This document shows positions 1-7,573 of a stretch of 24,438 bases of DNA, piece by piece. The stretch is from the IMG/VR virus record IMGVR_UViG_3300022074_000365, positions 1-24,438 of that record; one strand, given 5' to 3'. The notes below the pieces were generated by a model, which was not told the DNA's origin, ran no database searches, and was given only the letters and a program-made list of their open reading frames with translations. A program made the position numbers and the translations under genes. Source of the DNA: a virus. How positions within the stretch are numbered: position 1 is the stretch's first letter; each line of letters starts with the position of its first letter.

Positions 1-1
1 G

Positions 2-313
2 TCAAAATCAATAGGGCATATAACCAATCATATTAACCAATCAGAATATACTATAGGCTTTAATGATTTTTGGACTGCATATCCGCGCAGACCAAATACA
101 TCAAAGAAGGATGCTTTTGCTAAATACAAAAAAGCAATAAATAAAATATCAGAGCAACAATTAATTAAGTTAACAAAGCAATTTGCATCATCACAAAAAA
201 ATACAGATCCAAAATTTATACCTCACGCATCTACGTGGTTAAATCAGGAAAGGTATTTTGATATACTTGAAGAACCAAAACAGAAAACAAATAGAAATAG
301 GATTGCAGGATGA
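2..313 (+). CDS. Phage replication-initiation-type protein, C-terminal part (5' end outside window)
   Basis: An open frame runs from the window edge to a TGA at 311-313, giving 103 visible residues. It contains FNDFWTAYPRRPNTSKKDAF near the start, then FIPHASTWLNQERYFD near the end. This pair (FW..YPR+ with K..A...Y, then an (Y/F)IPH..TWLNQ.R block) is the usual C-terminal signature of phage replisome-organiser/O-like proteins, which carry an N-terminal winged-helix DNA-binding domain. That N-terminal domain is not visible here. The stop codon overlaps the ATG of the primase-helicase in an ATGA arrangement, so the two are probably translationally coupled. The place next to the replisome genes supports a role in loading the helicase at the phage origin. 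The family is recognised from the C-terminal motif only. Confidence 0.75.
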   Translation, partial: SKSIGHITNHINQSEYTIGFNDFWTAYPRRPNTSKKDAFAKYKKAINKISEQQLIKLTKQFASSQKNTDPKFIPHASTWLNQERYFDILEEPKQKTNRNRIAG

Positions 314-2016
314 CACTTTACGAACAAGGAATAAAGATTAATTCAAATAGCGCAGGTAACCATAAGACAACATGCCCACAATGTTCTCATACTAGAAGAA
401 ATAAAAAAGACCTTTGCTTGTCAGTAAAGATTGATCAAAATGGCGGCGCTGTTTGGAAATGCCACAATTGTGGATGGTCAGGCAATATTGCAGGGGTAGG
501 TTTTAGCCCAAGCCCTAAACGGATACGCAAGATAAGTTTACCTGACAATCAAGAGCGTGACGACAAATTCTACACATGGTTTAGCAAGCGCAGTATATCA
601 AAGAAAACAGTAGATGCCTTTGGTATTTACAAAACCAAGATGTATTTTGGAGAAGGCGAGGAAGCCTGCATAGCTTTTCCATATCGCCACGATGGTGAAC
701 TTTATAATATCAAATATCGTACAGCAGATAAAAAGTTCCGCCAAGAAAAAGATGCCAGAAAACAATTCTATATGGCAGAGACGCTTGACCTATTGGAACA
801 GGACGCATTGATAATAGTTGAAGGCGAGATGGACGTTCTTTCGTTATACGAATGCGGCTTTTCAAATGTTATTAGCCTGCCAGATGGCGCACCTACAAAA
901 GCAGAGTACCGAGAGCATGACAAACGCTTTGAGATACTCGCAAACCTTGAGGGGCATAAGGCAACTAAGATAATTATAGCGGTAGATATGGATGATGCAG
1001 GGCAAGCCCTTGCCGATGAATTACAGCACAGATTTGGCAAGGATATATGTTGGCGGGTAGAATGGCCTGATATGCATGATGTGACTTGCAAAGATGCTAA
1101 CGAAACCTTGATGACACATGGCAAGGAGGTAGTCAAAGAATGCATAGATGCCGCAAAGCCAAACCCGATTGATGGTGTATTTACCGCACAGCAATATCTC
1201 GGCGGTGTTCTTGATCTTTATTACGGCAGGACAGCAAAGCCACTATCAACAGGCTTTCCCGAACTTGATAAAATCTACAAGATTATGCCTGCTACATTTC
1301 ATGTGATTACTGGTGTTCCTAACCATGGTAAATCAAACTTCCTTGATCAACTTATAGTTAATATGGCAGAGGATCATTTTTGGAAAATTGGTGTATTTAG
1401 CCCTGAACATTCTACTCAACAACATTTGCGGCGACTTCTTGAAAAAAGATTGCGTAAGCCATTTGAGCATGGCCCAACATCAAGAATGAGTGAGGCAGAG
1501 CTAAGGCAAGGTGTAGATTGGCTTAATGATCATTTTCATTTTATAGAGAGTAGCGATGAAATACCAACAATAGACTATATACTTGACCGAGCCAAACAGA
1601 TAAATTTGCGTTACGGCTTAGACGGTCTAGTAATAGACCCATTCAATAAAATCGATGCAACCAGAGATGGCGGTAAACGTGAAGATGAACATATTCGTGA
1701 CCTGATTGCTAAATGCCAACGATTTGGTCAGTATTATAATACGACTGTATGGATGGTGGCACATCCTCACAAACTCTATAGAACAGACGAAGGCATAATT
1801 CCTGCGCCAGATCTGTATCAGATAGCAGGGTCAGCACATTGGAACAATATGGCAGATGTTGGCATGGTCGTGCATAGAGATTTTGAAAGCAACGAAACAC
1901 GAGTGATTATGCGAAAGGTTAGAGAGCAGGACGTATATGGTAATATCGGCGAGTGTTTCTTTACCTATAATACTACAACAAGGTCTTATCAGGAAGTTGT
2001 CACAGATGCCGAATAG
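310..2016 (+). CDS. Bifunctional DNA primase-helicase (T7 gp4-like)
   Basis: This 568-aa protein synthesises RNA primers and unwinds DNA at the phage fork. An N-terminal zinc-binding domain has C22-P-Q-C25 and C51-H-N-C54. A TOPRIM primase domain follows, with LIIVEGEMDV near residues 166-176 and an acidic IIIAVDMDDAG stretch near 221-231. The C-terminal half is a DnaB/RecA-like hexameric helicase with Walker A GVPNHGKS at residues 335-342 and a Walker B-like LVIDPFNKID near 439-448. Length and domain order match T7 gp4 (566 aa). The start at 310 overlaps the upstream stop in ATGA and leaves the complete zinc finger intact. No DNA polymerase is in the window, so it must lie elsewhere in the genome. 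Confidence 0.95.
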   Translation: MTLYEQGIKINSNSAGNHKTTCPQCSHTRRNKKDLCLSVKIDQNGGAVWKCHNCGWSGNIAGVGFSPSPKRIRKISLPDNQERDDKFYTWFSKRSISKKTVDAFGIYKTKMYFGEGEEACIAFPYRHDGELYNIKYRTADKKFRQEKDARKQFYMAETLDLLEQDALIIVEGEMDVLSLYECGFSNVISLPDGAPTKAEYREHDKRFEILANLEGHKATKIIIAVDMDDAGQALADELQHRFGKDICWRVEWPDMHDVTCKDANETLMTHGKEVVKECIDAAKPNPIDGVFTAQQYLGGVLDLYYGRTAKPLSTGFPELDKIYKIMPATFHVITGVPNHGKSNFLDQLIVNMAEDHFWKIGVFSPEHSTQQHLRRLLEKRLRKPFEHGPTSRMSEAELRQGVDWLNDHFHFIESSDEIPTIDYILDRAKQINLRYGLDGLVIDPFNKIDATRDGGKREDEHIRDLIAKCQRFGQYYNTTVWMVAHPHKLYRTDEGIIPAPDLYQIAGSAHWNNMADVGMVVHRDFESNETRVIMRKVREQDVYGNIGECFFTYNTTTRSYQEVVTDAE

Positions 2017-2044
2017 TGTTATAAAATATATTCCTTGTTCGGAG

Positions 2045-2074
2045 GGGCGGGCGTGATTTTATTGCGCTCGTCCC
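2045..2074 (+). other. Stable hairpin between primase-helicase and ParB-like gene
   Basis: Arms 2045-2054 (GGGCGGGCGT) and 2064-2074 (GCGCTCGTCCC) pair over 10 positions, including G-T pairs and one bulged T at 2071, around a 9-nt loop. No T-tract follows, so it is not a standard intrinsic terminator. A purine-rich GGAGGGG (2041-2047) and a GTG at 2053 lie in or beside the 5' arm and open a 15-codon frame ending at 2100. That frame is probably chance. The hairpin may instead act as an RNA stability, processing or attenuation element upstream of the next gene. Confidence 0.45.
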
Positions 2075-2105
2075 ATAACAACTGTAAACACAGCGAATAG
2101 GTCTT

Positions 2106-2738
2106 ATGCAAAATATTTCATTTGAATACATTGATACAAAAAAACTAGTTCCTTATGCAACAAATAGCCGAGTGCATAGTGCTGAACAAATTGATAAAAT
2201 TGCAAAATCAATAACAGAATTTGGCTTTTTAAATCCCATAATTATTGATGGTAAAAAGGGCATCATTGCAGGGCATGGTCGTGTATTGGCGGCAAAAAAA
2301 TTAAAGATAGATAAATTGCCAACAATCAAAGCAGAACATTTAACTGAAGCACAAAAAAAAGCATATGTTTTAGCAGACAATCGTATAGCACTAGATGCAT
2401 CATGGGATTTTACTTTACTGCGTGATGAGTTCGAGCAGTTACAATTACATCAGTTCGATCTATCATTTACTGGTTTTGAGCCAATAGAGCTAGAAAGTCT
2501 AAAGCTAGATATTGATGAAGAAAAAACAGACGCATGGGCAGAATGGGAAGGCATGCCAGAATACGATGACGAACCAACAGTCTTTCGTAGATTATGGGTA
2601 CACTTTCATACTGAAAAAGACTTAAAAGATTTTGAGCGTTTGCTTGAAGGGCAGACAGTAACAGAAAAAACCAAAACAGTTTATTTCCCCAAATATATAC
2701 CACAGAATAATTCAGATTATGAGTATACTGACGAATAA
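2106..2738 (+). CDS. ParB-like N-terminal nuclease-fold (ParB/Srx) domain protein
   Basis: This 210-aa protein has a ParB/sulfiredoxin-fold domain over roughly residues 5-110. Visible are LNPIIIDGKKGIIAGHGR with the G56-H-G-R59 motif, then AYVLADNRIAL. In phages this domain is often fused to, or encoded beside, a DNA methyltransferase; here no methyltransferase domain follows. The C-terminal ~60 residues (VHFHTEKDLKDFERLL, then KTVYFPKY) form a second segment that I recognise only as typical of small phage ParB-like proteins. The 3' end overlaps the glycosyltransferase gene by 20 bp, so the two are probably co-expressed, which suggests a DNA-binding or nicking role linked to DNA modification. 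That role is inference; the domain call is firm. Confidence 0.8.
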   Translation: MQNISFEYIDTKKLVPYATNSRVHSAEQIDKIAKSITEFGFLNPIIIDGKKGIIAGHGRVLAAKKLKIDKLPTIKAEHLTEAQKKAYVLADNRIALDASWDFTLLRDEFEQLQLHQFDLSFTGFEPIELESLKLDIDEEKTDAWAEWEGMPEYDDEPTVFRRLWVHFHTEKDLKDFERLLEGQTVTEKTKTVYFPKYIPQNNSDYEYTDE

Positions 2739-3624
2739 TCACCCAAACTTTCCAATATACATACCCTCTAAAGGCAGGGCGGATGTGTGTCTAACTTCGG
2801 ATGCATTATGCGAGATGAAGGTAAAGCATTACATTATCGTAGAGCCGCAAGAAGTGAAATTATATAAGGCACATCGTAATCTTGAATATGCAAGTATTCT
2901 AAAGCTTGATTTAAGTTATAAGGATAAATACGAACACTGCGATGATCTAGGCACTAGTAAAAGCTCAGGACCAGGTCCCGCACGTAACTTTGCATGGGAT
3001 CATAGCATGAAAAATGGCTACGATTGGCATTGGGTTATGGATGACAACATACAGTATTTCATCAGGACAAATAATCGTAGGCGAATTAGATGTAAAACCG
3101 CATCATTCTGGAAAGCCCAAGAAGATTTTATTTTGAGGTATGAGAATATAGGAATGGGCGGACCAGTGTATGGAATGTTCTGTTTTCGTGATCCAGAGAT
3201 AGATATGCCTCCCTTTATAACAAATACAAGAATATACAGTTGTAACTTCATCCGTAATGATTTGCCGTTTAGATGGAGAGGCAGATATAACGAAGATACA
3301 ATATTGTCACTTGATATGATGAAGGCGGGTTGGTGTACAATTCAGTTCTATGCATTTGCTCAACAGAAAATTGTTACACAAGCACTCAAAGGTGGCAATA
3401 GTGACGAATTTTATTTCAAAGAGGGAACTCTTGAAAAGTCACGTATGCAAGTACAAGTGCATCCTGATGTGAGCAAGTTGGTAAAAAAGTTTGGTAGATG
3501 GCACCACAGGGTTAATTATATGCCGTTCCAAAAGATGAAACTGAGAAGAAAAAAAGACTACGAAGCAATGTTAGGAAAAAATGATTATGGGCAGAAGCTT
3601 GTCAAAAGAGTTAAATCTGATTAA
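2719..3624 (+). CDS. TET-associated-type glycosyltransferase (TAGT-like), putative DNA base hypermodification
   Basis: This 301-aa protein starts FPIYIPSKGRADVCLTSDAL, followed by HYIIVEPQEVKLYKAH, GPGPARNF, WHWVMDDNIQYF (D108-D109-N110), FRWRGRYNEDTILSLDMM (R185-D193), GWCTIQFYAFAQQK and a KGGN motif at about 224-227. These match, in order, the TET-associated glycosyltransferase family, a GT-A-like fold related to the GREB1 C-terminal domain. Phages use these enzymes to put sugars on oxidised 5-methylcytosine made by a methyltransferase plus a TET/JBP dioxygenase. DDN would be the nucleotide-sugar/metal site. Neither a TET enzyme nor a cytosine methyltransferase is encoded in this window, so they must lie outside it or the substrate differs. 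The start at 2719 lies inside the ParB-like gene. Confidence 0.8.
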   Translation: MSILTNNHPNFPIYIPSKGRADVCLTSDALCEMKVKHYIIVEPQEVKLYKAHRNLEYASILKLDLSYKDKYEHCDDLGTSKSSGPGPARNFAWDHSMKNGYDWHWVMDDNIQYFIRTNNRRRIRCKTASFWKAQEDFILRYENIGMGGPVYGMFCFRDPEIDMPPFITNTRIYSCNFIRNDLPFRWRGRYNEDTILSLDMMKAGWCTIQFYAFAQQKIVTQALKGGNSDEFYFKEGTLEKSRMQVQVHPDVSKLVKKFGRWHHRVNYMPFQKMKLRRKKDYEAMLGKNDYGQKLVKRVKSD

Positions 3625-3627
3625 ATA
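3599..3627 (+). promoter_or_regulatory. Candidate sigma70-type promoter for the packaging/head operon
   Basis: TTGTCA at 3599-3604 and TAAATA at 3622-3627 are separated by exactly 17 nt. Transcription would begin near 3634, about 25 nt upstream of the TerS start codon. An imperfect palindrome (TACATAttaatTATGTA-like, 3626-3642) overlaps the -10 and start region and could be an operator. This is motif matching by eye in AT-rich DNA, so it is tentative. Confidence 0.35.
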
Positions 3628-3658
3628 CATATTAATTATGTAATTTGGACATAGAGCA

Positions 3659-4216
3659 ATGGCAAATAGAGATACAGGCAAAATACGAGAGCAGATTAGG
3701 CAGGAGTATATTCAGGGTGTAGCCGATGATGATGGCATTCGTAACTATCCTAGTATGCGAGAGCTGTCACGCAATCATGGGACAACCGCAAATACAATCA
3801 GTAGATGGGCAAGAGAAGGCGATTGGCTAAATAAACGCCAAGAATTTCAAGATCAACTTACAAAAAAGATTTCTGAAAAAAAGGTTAATAAATTGGCAGA
3901 ACAAGCAAGTCAGTTTGATAAAAATTGCTTAACAATTGCAAATGGCATGATCAGTGAAGTTGGCAGACGATTGCAAGCAAATCTGGCGGCACTAAGTGGG
4001 GATGGCAATACAGTAGCACTTGATATCTACCAAATTAAAGATTTAAGCCTGATCGCACTGAATGGGCAAAAGCTTGGTAAGTTGGCATTAGGTGAAGCAT
4101 CAGAAATCCACAAAGGAACAATCAATGTTGACGGAGACGAAGCGTTTAAGCGAGCTTTACAACAATTACGAGCAATGCGGGAAGAACGAGCACAGAGCCA
4201 CACTACAGTCCATTAG
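3659..4216 (+). CDS. terS: Terminase small subunit
   Basis: This 185-aa protein would recognise the packaging site and feed DNA to the large subunit. An N-terminal helix-turn-helix (about residues 32-56, SMRELSRNHGTTANTISRWA, then REGDW) is the typical terminase small subunit DNA-binding motif. A charged helical region at 57-88 and another helical block at 90-160 suit oligomerisation. It sits directly upstream of, and overlaps, the large terminase. The ribosome binding site is weak (a GGA around 3647). The sequence is divergent from well-studied TerS proteins, so the call rests on the helix-turn-helix plus position. Confidence 0.8.
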   Translation: MANRDTGKIREQIRQEYIQGVADDDGIRNYPSMRELSRNHGTTANTISRWAREGDWLNKRQEFQDQLTKKISEKKVNKLAEQASQFDKNCLTIANGMISEVGRRLQANLAALSGDGNTVALDIYQIKDLSLIALNGQKLGKLALGEASEIHKGTINVDGDEAFKRALQQLRAMREERAQSHTTVH

Positions 4217-5420
4217 TGAATGGGAAACGCAAGCGCGTGATTTACAAATTACACCAACTGGTGATTGGAATATATGGCTCATATTAGCTGGCAGAGGCTG
4301 GGGTAAGACACGTACAGGCGCACAAGACATAATTACCTATGCGCTTGAAAATGATGGCGTTAATTGTGCGGTAATTACACCTACATTTGGTGATCTGAAA
4401 AGAGTGGCATTTGGTGGTGTTTCAGGCATCATGTCGTTAATACCAAGAGAGTGCTTGGTTGATGGCAGAGGTCAAGGGTTTAATGCAAGCAATCAAGAAA
4501 TACGTTTAAAGAATGGATCAAAGATCATAGGTTTTAGTGCCACAGAGCCAGATCGGTTACGTGGACCACAGTTTCACAGGGCATGGTGTGACGAATTAGC
4601 GGCATGGCGGTATCCTGAGACATTTGATCAGTTACTTTTTGGCTTAAGGCTGGGAGAAAAACCACAATGCGTTATCACAACAACGCCAAAGCCTACTAAG
4701 TTGCTTAAAAGCTTGATTGATAAACCCGATGTAATTGTAACTAGAGGAAGTACATTTGATAATGCCGCAAACTTGGCTCCCTCAGCACTTGCCGCACTAG
4801 AAGAAAAATATGGCGGTACAACATTAGGCCGCCAAGAACTTTATGCGGAAATTGTTGACGAAGTAGAGGGTGCGCTTTGGTCAAATGATCAAATAGATGC
4901 ACTGCGTATCAATGAAAATGATATACCAGAATTTGCAAGAATTGTTGTCGCAGTTGATCCCGCTGTAACAAACAATGAGCATTCAGACGAAACAGGTATT
5001 ATTGTGGCAGGTCGTGGGATTGATAATCGCTTTTATATAATAGAAGATATTTCTCAGAAAAATACACCAGATGGCTGGATGCGCGAGGCTATAAGAGCCT
5101 ATTATAAATATGAAGCAGACAGAATTGTTGTCGAGGTTAACAATGGCGGTGATCTTGTAGAAAAGCTACTTGCTACAATTGATAAGAATGTGCCAATACG
5201 TTCAGTAAGAGCAACACGAGGCAAAATGATACGTGCAGAACCTATTGCCGCACTATATGAACAAAAAAAGGTGTCACACGTTGGAATATTTGCTAAGCTA
5301 GAGGAACAAATGTGTTTTTATATCGGTGATGGCAAATCACCTGATAGATTAGATGCTCTAGTTTGGGCATTAACAGAGTTGAGCCGTTCAGACGGACAGG
5401 CTACTTGGAGAATTAGCTAA
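4125..5420 (+). CDS. terL: Terminase large subunit (ATPase/nuclease, COG5323-type)
   Basis: This 431-aa DNA-packaging motor has Walker A LAGRGWGKTRTG (G56-T62), Walker B AWCDELAAW (D156-E157), a coupling-type VITTTPKPT motif, and a C-terminal RNase H-like nuclease starting IVVAVDPAVT (D278) with further acidic residues in IVVEVNNGGD. I chose ATG 4125 because AAAGGA (4112-4117) sits 7 nt upstream. A GTG at 4092 extends the frame but has no such site, and no in-frame ATG lies between 4125 and the conserved GDWNIWLILAGRGWGKT block. This start overlaps TerS by 92 bp, which is long, but the coding evidence in both frames is clear. The stop overlaps the portal start in TAATG. Confidence 0.93.
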   Translation: MLTETKRLSELYNNYEQCGKNEHRATLQSISEWETQARDLQITPTGDWNIWLILAGRGWGKTRTGAQDIITYALENDGVNCAVITPTFGDLKRVAFGGVSGIMSLIPRECLVDGRGQGFNASNQEIRLKNGSKIIGFSATEPDRLRGPQFHRAWCDELAAWRYPETFDQLLFGLRLGEKPQCVITTTPKPTKLLKSLIDKPDVIVTRGSTFDNAANLAPSALAALEEKYGGTTLGRQELYAEIVDEVEGALWSNDQIDALRINENDIPEFARIVVAVDPAVTNNEHSDETGIIVAGRGIDNRFYIIEDISQKNTPDGWMREAIRAYYKYEADRIVVEVNNGGDLVEKLLATIDKNVPIRSVRATRGKMIRAEPIAALYEQKKVSHVGIFAKLEEQMCFYIGDGKSPDRLDALVWALTELSRSDGQATWRIS

Positions 5421-7573
5421 TGCCGACATTTAGACAGCGACTAGCAAGCTTTATCAGTCCGCCAAACCTTGAGCGTAAAGAGTTTCCAATGGTCATGTAT
5501 CAGGGGGTAACGGCATACAATCAAAGCAAATACACCTATCAACGTCTGTCCCAAGAGGGCTATCAACAGAATGCGATTGTTTATCGGTGTATCAATGAGA
5601 TTGCCAACGGAGCTAGTGCAGTAAAGTTTCAGGTGTTCGATGGGGACACACAGATTGAAAACCATCCGCTTGAGATGTTGCTTAAAAGGCCAAACGCACA
5701 GATGGCGGGTTCAGAATATTTCCAAGCCCTGTATTCATATCTGCTTTTGGACGGAAACTCCTACGCATTGCGCTCGGATGTAAATGGTAAGCCAAGTGAG
5801 TTACACATCTTACGTCCAGACCGCATGACAATTACGCCAAGCAAGACGCAGATACCCAAGAATTACCAGTACAAGATTAATGGGCAGGTAGCGGCTCAGT
5901 ATGATGTTGACCAAGAGACAGGCGCATCAGAAGTTAAACACCTTAAACTTTGGAACCCATTAGATGATTACTATGGGCTTTCACCAATTAGCGCGGCGGC
6001 TGTTGATATTGATCAGCACAACCTTGCGGCACGACATAACGTCAATCTACTTAACAACGGCGCAAGACCATCAGGGGCTATCGTATTTAAGCCTAAAGAT
6101 GATGCAGGAATGCCTGTTCAGTTATCAGAGTCACAAAGGCAACAGCTACACACAGACCTCAATGCGAGGTTTAGCGGCCCAGATAATTCAGGCCGAGCGA
6201 TGTTGCTTGAGGGTGATTTCGATTGGAAAGAGATGGGTTTGACACCAAAAGACATGGATTTCCTAGAATTGAAGAACATGAGCGCGAGGGATATAGCTTT
6301 GTGCTTTGGTGTTCCTAGTCAGTTGGTTGGTGTCCCAGACGCACAGACATACGCAAACGTGCAAGAGGCAAGACTAGCCCTGTACGAGGACACAATCGTG
6401 CCTTTGATGATGCGGATGCAGAGCGACTTAAACGAGTGGCTTGCACCAGCATATGGTGAGAATATCCAAATAAGATACGACATTGACTCTATCCCAGCCA
6501 TGGCAGAGCGCAGACGCAGGATTTACGACAATGTGATAAATGCAGTCCGCGAGGGGATTATCAGCAGAAACGAAGCCAGACAGCGTTTAGGGCTGGATGA
6601 TATTACAGGCGGTGATGATGTTTATATTGCGGCAAACCTGTTCCCATTGGGCGCACCTAACACGGAGGATGCAGATGACGAAGATGCTAAAGATATTTAC
6701 GGCGGTAAAAGAGAGGTCGAAAAAGATATTTTTACAACTGAAAGCGAAGCTGAACAACGTGCTGAACAGATAGGTTGTAGTGGCACACATGCACACGAGA
6801 CAGAAAACGGCACAGTCTATATGCCATGCGCCAGTCATTCAGACTACGAGAGACTTACAGGCGATGAATTGGAAACACCAAAGGCGGAGGCTGATGTTGA
6901 CACGAAGCCGACAGAAGCTATGGCAAATGCCGCGAAACGTGGGCTAGAGATGCGCCGAGAGTTTGGGCGAGGAGGGACAGCAGTAGGTGTTGCTAGGGCA
7001 AACCAGCTTGTTAAACGAGAAAACCTCTCACCGTCCACTGTGAGGCGCATGCATAGCTTTTTCAGCAGGCATGAGGTTGACAAGAGAGCCGAGGGCTTTC
7101 GTGAGGGCGAGGATGGCTATCCAAGTGCTGGTAAGGTCGCATGGCTACTTTGGGGCGGCGATAGCGGTCAGTCATGGGCGCGCCGTAAGGTTGATCAATT
7201 AAACCGAGAGCGTGATAAAAACTTTGAAGTAGATGCGCTCATAAATGGTGTATTTGAAAGCAAGGCCACAGTATCAGCGCGAGCCAAAAAAGCTATTGCT
7301 AAAAAGGTCAAAGACCATAATGACGAACATGGCGATAAGAAAGGCAAGCGCGTCACACAGCGCATGTTAGAAGCTGTTTTTCGTAGGGGAGTGGGGGCAT
7401 ACAATACAAACCCAGGTTCAGTACGTCCATCTGTAACGAGCAGTGACCAGTGGGCGCAAGCTAGAATTAATGCATTTTTATACGCAGTGCGAAATGGCAG
7501 ATTTAGGTCAGGCAAGTTTGACCTTGACCTTTTACCCGAAGGTCATCCAATGAAAAGCAATAAGAAAAAATGA
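5420..7573 (+). CDS. Portal protein (HK97 gp3-like) with ~300-aa C-terminal accessory extension
   Basis: The protein has 717 residues; HK97-type portals are usually 400-450. Residues ~30-400 are a standard portal, with NAIVYRCINEIANGAS, HPLEMLLKRPN, LLLDGNSYA, VKHLKLWNPLDDYYGLSPI, SARDIALCFGVPSQLVGVPD and a terminal ISRNEARQRLGLDDI. It forms the 12-subunit ring through which DNA enters. After residue ~425 come three segments not seen in ordinary portals: a CSGTHAH...YMPCASHSDY segment (~440-480), an MRREFGRGGTAVGVARAN / YPSAGKVAWLLWGGDSGQSW segment (~505-590), and a SVRPSVTSSDQWAQARINAF / GKFDLDLLPEGHP segment (~650-710). I recognise these only as accessory segments of marine phage virion proteins; their function is unknown. 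GGAG at 5407-5410 precedes the start, and the stop overlaps the next gene in ATGA. Confidence 0.9.
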   Translation: MPTFRQRLASFISPPNLERKEFPMVMYQGVTAYNQSKYTYQRLSQEGYQQNAIVYRCINEIANGASAVKFQVFDGDTQIENHPLEMLLKRPNAQMAGSEYFQALYSYLLLDGNSYALRSDVNGKPSELHILRPDRMTITPSKTQIPKNYQYKINGQVAAQYDVDQETGASEVKHLKLWNPLDDYYGLSPISAAAVDIDQHNLAARHNVNLLNNGARPSGAIVFKPKDDAGMPVQLSESQRQQLHTDLNARFSGPDNSGRAMLLEGDFDWKEMGLTPKDMDFLELKNMSARDIALCFGVPSQLVGVPDAQTYANVQEARLALYEDTIVPLMMRMQSDLNEWLAPAYGENIQIRYDIDSIPAMAERRRRIYDNVINAVREGIISRNEARQRLGLDDITGGDDVYIAANLFPLGAPNTEDADDEDAKDIYGGKREVEKDIFTTESEAEQRAEQIGCSGTHAHETENGTVYMPCASHSDYERLTGDELETPKAEADVDTKPTEAMANAAKRGLEMRREFGRGGTAVGVARANQLVKRENLSPSTVRRMHSFFSRHEVDKRAEGFREGEDGYPSAGKVAWLLWGGDSGQSWARRKVDQLNRERDKNFEVDALINGVFESKATVSARAKKAIAKKVKDHNDEHGDKKGKRVTQRMLEAVFRRGVGAYNTNPGSVRPSVTSSDQWAQARINAFLYAVRNGRFRSGKFDLDLLPEGHPMKSNKKK

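Noticed and set aside
768-1145. Antisense frame of 125 codons inside the primase-helicase gene
   Set aside because: Composition (Ser, Cys, Ile rich) and lack of any motif fit a shadow of the well-supported plus-strand gene. The same applies to other antisense frames under the capsid, tail and fibre genes.
2053-2100. 15-codon leader peptide frame starting at GTG 2053
   Set aside because: Has a plausible Shine-Dalgarno but no coding evidence; kept only as a comment on the hairpin, not as a gene.
4092-4124. GTG start for TerL at 4092
   Set aside because: No ribosome binding site at a suitable distance, and it increases the overlap with TerS; ATG 4125 has AAAGGA 7 nt upstream.
5964-6242. Plus-strand 92-codon frame inside the portal gene
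   Set aside because: It lies wholly within the conserved portal core in another frame and shows no ribosome binding site or family pattern.
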